DNA of 8,771 bases from Actinobacteria bacterium 13_1_40CM_66_12 (GCA_001917895.1 MNEW01000002.1:1-8771); one strand, 5' to 3'; shown: positions 1 to 5,592, numbered from the stretch's first letter. Numbers and translations: made by a program. Notes: a model not told the origin generated them from the letters alone.

Positions 1-878
1 TCGACGTCGTCCAGTTGGTCGAGCGACGGCACGACGTCGACCAGCTCGGGCCTGCGATCCAGCACCTGGCGCGCACCTGCATCGCCTTCGAGAGCCATCA
101 TGTCCTCCCAGAGCTCACGCGCCAGCAGCACCGGCGGCGTCCACTTGCCGGCGGCGGCGCCGGAAACGGCGACCGCCGGGCGCGAACCCTCCTGACGCCA
201 TGCGCGCAGCAGCGCCGCGACCGTGCGTGAACCCACCATCGGCTGATCGCCCAGCATCACGAGCGCGCCTTCCATGTCAGAGCGCAGCGCGCGGAGGCCG
301 GCCTGGAGCGACGATGCCATCCCCGTCTGCGCGCGTGGATTGTGAATCAGCTCGGCGTCGCCGCCAACCGCCTGCTTGACGTCGTCGGAGGCGTACACGA
401 CCAGGATCTGGTGACAGCCGCCGTCCGACGCCGCCTCGATGACGGCCTTCACCATCGGCCGGCCGTCGAACTCGAGCAGAAGCTTTTGCGAACCGGGCAT
501 GCGTGAGCTCGAGCCTGCGGCGAGCACTACCGCGCCCACCGGAAGCAGCGCGTCGGCGAGGCGGTCAAAAGGAGGCGATGTCGCGCGAATCCATTCGACA
601 TCGGCGTCGGCCCGGATGGCGATCTCGACGAAATCCCGCAGCCGTGCACTGTCCGCGTCGACGAGGAACAACCGGCGGCCGGCCAGCACGCTCAGGTCTC
701 GATCGTCCGCCGGCAAGCCGATGACGGCGATCGCCTTACAGTCGGCGCGCGCGGCCACGTGCTGAAGCCCAGCGTCGAGGTCGCGGCCGCGCACGACCAC
801 ACTGTGCGGGCCCTCGGGCTCGCGGTAGGTGCGACCCCTAATCGGCAGCTCGAGGTCGCTCATGACGAAGACGGGCAT
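1..878 (-). CDS. MocA/MobA-like nucleotidyltransferase with N-terminal extension (3' end cut by window edge)
   Basis: The frame is open from ATG at 878-876 to the left edge, giving 292 codons without the stop. Residues ~113-292 are a MobA-like NTP-transferase domain: nucleotide-binding loop LAAGSSSRMPGSQK (119-132), metal-binding motif LGDQPMV (209-215), and EGDAGAR (264-270), typical of MocA-type enzymes. MocA transfers CMP from CTP to molybdopterin, making the cytosine dinucleotide cofactor used by xanthine-oxidase-family hydroxylases, which suits the cox operon on the same strand. MobA-type GMP transfer is the main alternative. The visible part ends at LDDV, about where the family has its D-x-D-TPEDL motif, so few residues are missing. 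Residues 1-112 precede the catalytic domain and I do not recognise them; family members usually begin at the LAAG loop. ATG at 863 (MSDLELP) is an alternative start. Neither start has a clear Shine-Dalgarno sequence. Confidence 0.85.
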   Translation of the reverse strand, partial: MPVFVMSDLELPIRGRTYREPEGPHSVVVRGRDLDAGLQHVAARADCKAIAVIGLPADDRDLSVLAGRRLFLVDADSARLRDFVEIAIRADADVEWIRATSPPFDRLADALLPVGAVVLAAGSSSRMPGSQKLLLEFDGRPMVKAVIEAASDGGCHQILVVYASDDVKQAVGGDAELIHNPRAQTGMASSLQAGLRALRSDMEGALVMLGDQPMVGSRTVAALLRAWRQEGSRPAVAVSGAAAGKWTPPVLLARELWEDMMALEGDAGARQVLDRRPELVDVVPSLDQLDDV

Positions 879-905
879 GCCAATAACATGGCAGACCGGA
901 CCGGG

Positions 906-925
906 ATTCGAGCCTTTGCTCGGGT
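906..925 (+). other. Small hairpin in the mocA-like/nfo divergent gap
   Basis: CGAGC (909-913) and GCTCG (918-922) form a perfect 5-bp stem around the loop CTTT. In plus-strand RNA, two G-U pairs and one A-U pair extend it to 8 bp. It lies in the 65-nt gap between the divergent mocA-like and nfo genes, ending 18 nt before the nfo start. If nfo is leaderless the hairpin would be DNA-level only, possibly an operator half-site pair. A stem this short can occur by chance. Confidence 0.2.
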
Positions 926-931
926 AGGTCT

Positions 932-937
932 TAAAGT
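932..937 (+). promoter_or_regulatory. Candidate -10 box for leaderless nfo
   Basis: TAAAGT fits the TANNNT -10 pattern and its last T lies 6 nt before the GTG start of nfo. That is the spacing expected if transcription starts at or next to the start codon. No Shine-Dalgarno sequence lies at normal distance, and no convincing -35 box is visible. Confidence 0.3.
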
Positions 938-943
938 CATTGG

Positions 944-1789
944 GTGCCTGTTATCGGCGCCCACGTGGACTCATCGGGCGGGCTGCATCTGTCCTACGAG
1001 CGTGCCAAAGCGATGGGCGCCGACGCGATCCAGGTCCACCCCACCCCGCCAGGCTTCTGGGGCTCTCCCAAGCTCGACGAGGGCCGCATCTCGACTTTCA
1101 AGGAAACGGCGGCCAAGCACGGTAACCCGCCCTTTTACTTTCATGCCGTGTATCTGATCAACCTGGCCGGCGACGATCCGACCATGCGCTCACGCTCCGA
1201 AAGCACACTGACGGGCTACCTCAAGTCGGCTGACGAGCTCGGCGTCAACGGGGTGATCTTCCACACCGGGTCGCACAAGGGCGCCGGTTTCGACGAGCGC
1301 CTGCCGTCGATCCTCGAGCACCTCCGCAAGGTCCTGGAACGCGCCGACCCGAAGACGGCGCGGCTGCTCATCGAGAACAACGCCGGGCTCGGCGGGTCGG
1401 TGGGCGCCCGCTTCGAAGAGATCGCCAGCATGCTGGACGGCCTCGGCGATCCGCGCGTCGGCGTGTGCTTCGACACCTGCCACGCTTTCGCGTCCGGTTA
1501 TGACGAGCGCACTCCCGCCGACGTCGCGCGGACGATCGATGAGCTGGACCGCGTCGTGGGCCTGAAGAACGTCGACGTCATCCACTGCAACGATTCCGTC
1601 ACCGGCCTCGGTTCCAACCGCGACCGGCACGCCAACATCGGAGTGGGCGAGATCGGGGAGACCGGCTTTCGCGCACTGCTACACGAGCCGAGGCTGGCCC
1701 CGCTGCCCTTCATCCTCGAGGTCCCGGGAGCCGGCAACGGCCCGGATGCCGAGCAGGTTGCCGTGCTCCGCCGCCTCGCATCCAGCTAG
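944..1789 (+). CDS. nfo: Endonuclease IV (AP endonuclease, deoxyribonuclease IV)
   Basis: The 281-residue product cleaves DNA 5' to abasic sites and removes 3'-blocking groups in base excision repair, using a trinuclear zinc centre in a TIM barrel. All nine metal ligands known from E. coli Nfo (285 aa) can be placed by motif: H67 (FHAVY), H107 (FHTGSH), E144 (IENNAG), D177 and H180 (FDTCH), H214 (IHCND), D227 and H229 (DRH), and E259 (LEVPG). The N-terminus MPVIGAHVDSSGG matches the usual family start. GTG at 944 is the only possible start, because an in-frame TAA lies at 932-934. The gene diverges from the mocA-like gene with 65 nt between them, and its stop lies 12 nt from the stop of the convergent 68-aa gene. 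It is unrelated to the molybdenum enzyme and is probably a housekeeping repair gene. Confidence 0.96.
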   Translation: MPVIGAHVDSSGGLHLSYERAKAMGADAIQVHPTPPGFWGSPKLDEGRISTFKETAAKHGNPPFYFHAVYLINLAGDDPTMRSRSESTLTGYLKSADELGVNGVIFHTGSHKGAGFDERLPSILEHLRKVLERADPKTARLLIENNAGLGGSVGARFEEIASMLDGLGDPRVGVCFDTCHAFASGYDERTPADVARTIDELDRVVGLKNVDVIHCNDSVTGLGSNRDRHANIGVGEIGETGFRALLHEPRLAPLPFILEVPGAGNGPDAEQVAVLRRLASS

Positions 1790-1801
1790 GAGCCCCAGGC
1801 T

Positions 1802-2008
1802 TCACTCCCCGTCGTGCCGCATCGGCGCATACCGCGGCGGCCGCATCGCCGCCAGACCGGCCAGGTGCCAGGCGCGGGCAGCGACCCGCTTGAGCAGCTG
1901 GAATGTCGCCTTCGGCTGGCCCTCCGCCATCAATTGGCTGTTCTCGAGTTCCCTCTGGAGGTCCTGAAGCCTCTGCCAGGCCGCATCCTCATTCATGTAC
2001 GGGTACAT
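1802..2008 (-). CDS. Small unrecognised protein, 68 aa
   Basis: I do not recognise a family. The strongest support is the start: AGGAGG at 2020-2015 lies 6 nt before ATG (2008), the best Shine-Dalgarno sequence in the window. It chooses M1 over M5 (MYPYMNED). Residues ~7-28 read as an acidic, glutamine-rich amphipathic helix (AAWQRLQDLQRELENSQ). Residues ~33-54 read as a second, basic and hydrophobic helix, followed by a proline/arginine tail ending RHDGE. There are no cysteines, no signal peptide and no clear membrane segment, so it is probably a small soluble, possibly dimerising protein. It diverges from the CGNR regulator with 90 nt between the ATGs, and its stop converges on nfo with 12 nt between. 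Sharing a palindromic control region with a regulator suggests common control, but its role is unknown. Confidence 0.65.
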   Translation of the reverse strand: MYPYMNEDAAWQRLQDLQRELENSQLMAEGQPKATFQLLKRVAARAWHLAGLAAMRPPRYAPMRHDGE

Positions 2009-2014
2009 CCGCCA

Positions 2015-2020
2015 CCTCCT
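2015..2020 (-). promoter_or_regulatory. Strong Shine-Dalgarno of the 68-aa gene
   Basis: On the minus strand AGGAGG is followed by GTGGCG and then ATG. This perfect anti-16S match with 6-nt spacing marks the short gene as translated and fixes its start at 2008. Confidence 0.8.
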
Positions 2021-2021
2021 G

Positions 2022-2027
2022 TAACTA
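2022..2027 (+). repeat. Third copy of the TAACTA half-site
   Basis: TAACTA here repeats the half-site of the palindrome at 2043-2057. It starts 21 bp, about two helical turns, from the inverted copy at 2043-2048 and 30 bp from the direct copy at 2052-2057. It lies directly upstream of the Shine-Dalgarno of the 68-aa gene, so a protein bound there could block that gene. A functional role is inferred. Confidence 0.4.
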
Positions 2028-2042
2028 TCTATATGCTTTTGC

Positions 2043-2057
2043 TAGTTATTATAACTA
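2043..2057. promoter_or_regulatory. Perfect 15-bp palindrome, candidate operator in a divergent promoter region
   Basis: TAGTTAT-T-ATAACTA is a perfect inverted repeat around base 2050, inside an AT-rich stretch (about 2021-2090) that stands out from its GC-rich surroundings. It overlaps a minus-strand TATAAT (2053-2048), so a bound protein should block transcription of the 68-aa gene. Its centre is about 45 bp before the start of transcription expected from the plus-strand TATAAT at 2083, where activators often bind. The CGNR protein encoded next to it is the obvious candidate binder, but that is inference. Confidence 0.55.
2048..2053 (-). promoter_or_regulatory. Candidate -10 box for the 68-aa gene
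   Basis: The minus strand reads TATAAT at 2053-2048, within the palindrome. It would start RNA near 2041, giving a leader of about 33 nt that contains the AGGAGG at 2020-2015. No good -35 box is seen 16-18 bp upstream. A second AT-rich stretch, TATAGAT (2033-2027), is a weaker alternative. Confidence 0.45.
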
Positions 2058-2082
2058 ACGCGGGCCGTTTAGGGGTTATGGA

Positions 2083-2088
2083 TATAAT
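2083..2088 (+). promoter_or_regulatory. Candidate -10 box for the CGNR gene
   Basis: This is a consensus TATAAT with 10 nt between it and the ATG at 2099, which would leave a leader of only about 3-4 nt. The region 16-18 bp upstream is GC-rich with no -35 match, so the promoter may need an activator. If this box is used, the upstream in-frame ATG at 2078 would not be transcribed, which supports the 2099 start. Confidence 0.5.
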
Positions 2089-2098
2089 CGAAGCGAAC

Positions 2099-2653
2099 AT
2101 GTCCGATCGAGACACCGCCACCGGCGTCGTGGGTCTGGTGCAGGCCTACGTGAACACGGTCGATATCCAGGACGGACCCGAGGAGCTCTCAGATCCAAAC
2201 ACGCTCGAGCGGTGGCTGGTTGCGCGGGGCCTGATGGAGCCGGGCCACCCAGTGTCGGAAGCTGACCTCAAGAACGCGATCGCGGTGCGGGAAGCGATCC
2301 GAGGCGTCATCGGGGCCAACACAGGCGCGGCGATCTACCCCCTCGACGTCGCCACCCTGAACGAAGCCGCCACGGCCAGCCGGCTGCGGGCAAGGTTCGG
2401 CGCCGACGGCAAGGCGCGCCTGGAGCCGGACTCGGGCGGCGTGGCGGGCGCGATGGGCCGGATGGTCGCCGCGGTCTTCACGGCGATGGCGGACGAAAAC
2501 TGGAGCCGGCTGAAGCTGTGCGGCTCCCCCACGTGCCGCTGGGCTTTTTACGACCAGTCCCGCAACCACTCGAGCCGTTGGTGCACCATGGCCTCCTGCG
2601 GAAACCGTCAGAAGGCCAGGCGGTTCCGGCAAAGAGCGAAGGCCGCGATCTAG
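2099..2653 (+). CDS. ABATE/CGNR zinc-finger putative transcriptional regulator
   Basis: With the 2099 start the product has 184 residues. The C-terminal ~50 residues are a CGNR zinc finger: two C-x4-C pairs, C141/C146 (KLCGSPTCRWAFYD) and C162/C167 (RWCTMASCGNR), then a basic tail KARRFRQRAKA likely to contact DNA. The N-terminal ~130 residues match in layout the helical ABATE domain of this family, described as putative stress-induced regulators; ligands are mostly unknown. ATG at 2078 (adding MDIIEAN) is an alternative start, but its AGGGG lies only 2 nt away and a TATAAT sits between the two ATGs. No Shine-Dalgarno precedes 2099. The gene diverges from the 68-aa gene across a palindromic control region, suggesting autoregulation and control of that neighbour. 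Its stop shares a CTAG with the xdhC-like stop, so the two convergent genes overlap by 4 bp. Confidence 0.88.
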   Translation: MSDRDTATGVVGLVQAYVNTVDIQDGPEELSDPNTLERWLVARGLMEPGHPVSEADLKNAIAVREAIRGVIGANTGAAIYPLDVATLNEAATASRLRARFGADGKARLEPDSGGVAGAMGRMVAAVFTAMADENWSRLKLCGSPTCRWAFYDQSRNHSSRWCTMASCGNRQKARRFRQRAKAAI

Positions 2654-3615
2654 CGCAGGGCCCGAGCCTCGCGCATGAACGACCCTGAACCGCCGAATCG
2701 AACCGCCGTGATCTCCGCCAGGATGCCCAGGGCCGTTTCTTCAGCCCCACGCCCACCCAGATCAAGACCAACCGGGCCGTGGACGCGGGCGATCTGCTCC
2801 TCGGTGAATCCCTCTTCGCGCAGCGCCGCGAAGCGGTTCTCATTGGTCTTGCGGCTGCCGATCGCGCCGACATAGCCAACGTCCTTTCCCAGCACCGCGC
2901 GCAGCGCCGGCAGGTCGAACTTCGGGTCGTGCGTGAGGATGACGACGTACGTCGATTGGTCGAGCGTCAGCTGCGACATCGCTTCGTCCGGCCACGCGAC
3001 GATCAGCTCGTCAGCGTCTGGGAAGCGTTCTTTGGTGGCGAACTTCGCCCGGGCGTCGATGACAGTCACGTGGTAACCCATCAGCTTCGCGAGCCGGTGC
3101 AGCGGGATGGCGATGTGGATCGCGCCGACGATGATCAATTGAGCGGGTCTGCGGAACGGTTCGATGAACGAATCCCCATCGCGGCGCGCGAGCTCAGTGC
3201 CCGGAGTCGTTCCGGACTCGAGCAGCGCCTCGCCCGTGACCAGGTTGGTGCGGAGGGTCGCCGGCCGGTTCTCATCCATGAGCTCGATCAGGCGCAAGTG
3301 TTCCGGGCCCAATGCCTGGATGAAGACCTCGATATGCCCGCCGCAAGCAAGGCCGACCGAAAAAGCCAGGTCGTCGGCGACGCCGAACGCCGCCAGCTTG
3401 GGCTGGCCCGACGTCAATACCTTCTGAGCTTCCTCGTACACCGCCCCTTCGATGCAGCCGTTCGACACCGAGCCGGCCATCTTGCCGGACCTGGTGACCA
3501 CCATCTTCGAGCCCAGGGGTCGCGGGCTCGAGCCCCAGGTCTCGACGACTGTGGCGAGCGCGACTTGCTCGCCGGCTTCCGTCCAGGCCTTCAGCTCGCT
3601 CAGCACCTCGCGCAT
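2650..3615 (-). CDS. XdhC/CoxI-family molybdenum hydroxylase maturation protein
   Basis: This 321-residue protein has the two-part XdhC layout. The N-terminal XdhC/CoxI domain (~1-100) contains TWGSSPRPLGSKM (26-38), SNGCIEGAV (51-59) and LACGGHIEVFIQ (89-100). The C-terminal Rossmann domain (~155-305) starts at LIIVGAIHIAIPL (160-172) and contains VGYVGAIGSRKT (246-257) and GPVGLDLGGR (280-289). XdhC proteins bind the molybdenum cofactor, help its sulfuration and deliver it to xanthine-oxidase-type apoenzymes in the cytoplasm. Conserved C54 and C91 are the likely functional cysteines. The Rossmann loop reads GAIH where classical members have GAGH. A GGAGG at 3629-3625 runs directly into the coxE stop TAG, 9 nt before this ATG, so translation is probably coupled. 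It is the last gene of the operon; whether it should be called coxF, coxI or xdhC cannot be settled here. Confidence 0.92.
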   Translation of the reverse strand: MREVLSELKAWTEAGEQVALATVVETWGSSPRPLGSKMVVTRSGKMAGSVSNGCIEGAVYEEAQKVLTSGQPKLAAFGVADDLAFSVGLACGGHIEVFIQALGPEHLRLIELMDENRPATLRTNLVTGEALLESGTTPGTELARRDGDSFIEPFRRPAQLIIVGAIHIAIPLHRLAKLMGYHVTVIDARAKFATKERFPDADELIVAWPDEAMSQLTLDQSTYVVILTHDPKFDLPALRAVLGKDVGYVGAIGSRKTNENRFAALREEGFTEEQIARVHGPVGLDLGGRGAEETALGILAEITAVRFGGSGSFMREARALR

Positions 3616-3621
3616 GCCTGT

Positions 3622-4689
3622 CTACCTCCGCGCCGACCGGCGGTCGAGGCCGGCGAGCATACGCCCGAGGTCGTCCAGCGCCTGCACGTTGTGAGCCGCC
3701 AGGAAGTCATCGCAGTAGGGAAGCGCCGCCACCATGCCGCGCGTAAGCGGCTCGTAGCCCTTGGAGCCCAGCAGTGGATTGAGCCAGATGAGCCGATGCG
3801 CCGACCGCCTGAGGTGCATCAGCTCCGCGGTCAGCTGGGCGTCGCCAATGCGAGTGCCCCCGCTGAAGTCATGTACACCCTTGCTCACCGACGCCAAAGC
3901 GCGATCGAGGTCGCGTTGTCGCAGCAGTCTCGTGATGCGCGTGAGCCGCGTCGAGAACACGAACGCTTCGAGATCTTCGCGGCGCGCGATCGCGTGAGCG
4001 AAGATCATGAGCAGGCGCGAGTAGCGCTCCATCGAGCCGCTGACATCGCATACGAGGACCAGTGGCCGGCGCCGCAGCCTCGGCCGGCGCCGGAACAGCC
4101 GTACCAGCTCTCCGCTCGATCGGATCGCGTGCCGAGCGGTGCGCCTCAGGTCGATCGAGCCCGACCTCGCCGAGCGAAGCCGCCGCGTACGGCGCTCGGC
4201 GACTCGCCATGGCGCCTGCTCGAGCAGGCGCCTGACCTGCTCCGTCTCCTGCCAGGTCATCGCATCGAAGTCCTTGTGGCGCAGCAACTCCTCGGCGCTG
4301 TAACCGCTCGAGGTCTCCGGCACGATGCTCGTGTCCTGCTGGCGATTCATCTGCGAGCTGCTCAACCCGAGGGCGTTCGACCACACGACTGCGCGTTCAG
4401 GCGACAGTGGCAGCGATCGGGTGCGCCCAGGCATGACGCCTGCGGTTGCCCGCGGGTTGGGCGGGGCCCAGAAGATGTCAAAGGCGGCCTCAAACGTCGC
4501 GATGTCGTCCTTCCTGCTCACAAAGGCAGTCCGCAACGCGCTCCGGAAATCTGCCTCCTTCTTGATGTCGATGAACGTGAGCGCACGCGTGGCGTCGGTG
4601 AGCCTGCGCGGGCCCGCTTCGAGGCCCGCGTCGTGAAGGAGCCGGGCGAAAGCGCCCAGCCGAGGCAATAGGTCCGGCCGGTCAGGCAC
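3622..4689 (-). CDS. coxE: CoxE-like von Willebrand factor A domain protein
   Basis: The 355-residue product is a VWA_CoxE family protein. Its C-terminal VWA domain (~208-345) has the metal-ion-dependent adhesion site D215-V-S-G-S219, threonine in SGGTRIGDA (276-284), FVFSTRLTRITRLL (243-256) and the family ending WLNPLLG...LPYCDDFLAAHN. An arginine-rich stretch (about 163-208) links it to the helical N-terminal half. In Oligotropha, CoxD and CoxE work together after translation to build the active site of CO dehydrogenase; a MoxR ATPase with a VWA partner is a general chaperone-like pairing. GTG at 4689 is chosen because GAAGG lies 6 nt before it and it overlaps the ATPase stop by 8 nt. ATG at 4725 would overlap the previous gene by 44 nt and add a basic, family-atypical leader. 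A 22-bp palindrome lies inside the gene. Confidence 0.92.
   Translation of the reverse strand: MPDRPDLLPRLGAFARLLHDAGLEAGPRRLTDATRALTFIDIKKEADFRSALRTAFVSRKDDIATFEAAFDIFWAPPNPRATAGVMPGRTRSLPLSPERAVVWSNALGLSSSQMNRQQDTSIVPETSSGYSAEELLRHKDFDAMTWQETEQVRRLLEQAPWRVAERRTRRLRSARSGSIDLRRTARHAIRSSGELVRLFRRRPRLRRRPLVLVCDVSGSMERYSRLLMIFAHAIARREDLEAFVFSTRLTRITRLLRQRDLDRALASVSKGVHDFSGGTRIGDAQLTAELMHLRRSAHRLIWLNPLLGSKGYEPLTRGMVAALPYCDDFLAAHNVQALDDLGRMLAGLDRRSARR
4211..4232. repeat. Perfect 22-bp palindrome inside coxE
   Basis: GGCGCCTGCTC (4211-4221) is followed at once by its exact reverse complement (4222-4232). It encodes RLLEQAP of CoxE, so the frame is undisturbed. A second perfect inverted repeat follows directly: TGACCTG (4233-4239) and CAGGTCA (4253-4259) with 13 nt between. 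As RNA the first could form a stem of about nine GC-rich base pairs with a 4-nt loop. Function unknown. Confidence 0.7.
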
Positions 4690-5569
4690 CTCTCGCCTTC
4701 TCGACCAGCGCCGGCACCTGCTCACGAATTCGCTCCAGGTCCTCCTGGTACTTCAGCGCCGCGCCCAGGGTCGCATCCACCAACGCGGCGTCGATGCGTG
4801 TCGCGCCGAGTGCGGCCAGCGATCGCGCCCAATCGAGGGTCTCGGCGACGCCCGGCACCTTGTAGAGCTCCATGCTCCGCAAGCCCTGCACGAGGGCGGC
4901 CACCTCGCGTGCGAGCCCTTCCGCCGCCTCCGGCGCTCGGGCCCTCACGATCTCGACCTCTTTCTCGAGGTTGGGATAGTCGATCCAGTGGTAGAGGCAG
5001 CGGCGCTTCAGCGCGTCGTGCACCTCGCGCGTGCGGTTCGACGTGATGACCACAAATGGCGTCTGCTTCGCCTTGATGGTGCCGATCTCCGGAATCGAGA
5101 CCTGGAAGTCGGAGAGCAGCTCGAGCAGGAACGCCTCGAACTCCTCATCGGAACGGTCGATCTCATCGATCAGGAGCACCGGCGGAGTGGGGTCGTCGTT
5201 ATCGATGGCGTCCAGCAGCGGACGCCGCAGCAGGAACTCCGAGCTGAAGATCTCGCGCTCGGCGGTCCTGCGGTCCTCGCCCTCCCCCAGCAGCCGAATA
5301 TGCAGAAGCTGGCGCGGATAATTCCACTCGTAGACGGCATGAGCGAGGTCGATGCCCTCGTAGCACTGCAGCCGGATGAGGCGCGCTCCCAGGACGTCCG
5401 CCATCACCTTCGCCGCCTCGGTCTTGCCGACCCCGGCTTCGCCCTCGATGAACAACGGCTTCTCGAGCCTCAGCGCGAGAAAAATGGACGTGGCGAGACC
5501 GCGGTCGCCGATGTAGCGGCGCTCGCGAAGGCGCCGCTCGACTTCGTCAATGCTCGCCGGAGCCGTCAT
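4682..5569 (-). CDS. coxD: MoxR-type AAA+ ATPase, CoxD-like
   Basis: This 295-residue ATPase has Walker A GEAGVGKT (43-50), Walker B VLLIDEID (131-138, D135/E136), sensor 1 ITSNRT (175-180) and a probable arginine finger in ALKRRCLYHW (186-195). N-terminal SIDEVERRLRERRYIGDRGLATSIFLALRL is typical of CoxD-like MoxR proteins. In Oligotropha CoxD acts as a chaperone ATPase needed to complete the Mo active site of CO dehydrogenase, with the VWA protein CoxE as partner. ATG at 5569 is the only usable start, because an in-frame TAG lies at 5584-5582. Its GAAGGG (5575-5570) touches the ATG, an unusually short spacing that may lower initiation. The gene begins 23 nt after the FAD subunit stop and overlaps coxE by 8 nt. 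Its association with a large subunit lacking the copper-binding cysteine suggests a general maturation role. Confidence 0.93.
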   Translation of the reverse strand: MTAPASIDEVERRLRERRYIGDRGLATSIFLALRLEKPLFIEGEAGVGKTEAAKVMADVLGARLIRLQCYEGIDLAHAVYEWNYPRQLLHIRLLGEGEDRRTAEREIFSSEFLLRRPLLDAIDNDDPTPPVLLIDEIDRSDEEFEAFLLELLSDFQVSIPEIGTIKAKQTPFVVITSNRTREVHDALKRRCLYHWIDYPNLEKEVEIVRARAPEAAEGLAREVAALVQGLRSMELYKVPGVAETLDWARSLAALGATRIDAALVDATLGAALKYQEDLERIREQVPALVEKARGA

Positions 5570-5592
5570 CCCTTCAAAAGACTACCGGCCGG

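Noticed and set aside
901..930. tRNA T-arm-like stretch (GGGATTCGAGCC) before nfo
   Set aside because: The loop resembles TTCGA but the flanking bases do not form a T stem, and no acceptor or anticodon arm is present nearby.
15..1157. Several plus-strand open frames opposite and beyond the mocA-like gene
   Set aside because: They are low-complexity arginine/alanine-rich shadows of the minus-strand transferase and of nfo; the minus frame carries the LAAG and GDQP motifs.
1790..1801. Possible bidirectional terminator between nfo and the 68-aa gene
   Set aside because: AGCC-CCA-GGCT gives only a 4-bp stem with a 3-nt loop and no T tract on either side, too weak to call.
1814..2098. Long N-terminal extension of the CGNR protein (279-residue version)
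   Set aside because: It would read through the opposite strand of the 68-aa gene and the promoter region; the family domain begins just after the ATG at 2099 and a TATAAT lies directly before it.
4064..4092. Direct repeat GGCCGGCGCCG twice in coxE (4064-4074, 4082-4092)
   Set aside because: It encodes the arginine-rich RRRPRLRRRP stretch before the VWA domain, typical of CoxE proteins; codon bias accounts for the repetition.
2779..4671. 630-codon open frame on the plus strand opposite coxE and the xdhC-like gene
   Set aside because: It is antisense to two genes with complete family motifs, shows no recognisable domain and is rich in R, A, E and Q. Such long frames arise from high GC at third codon positions.
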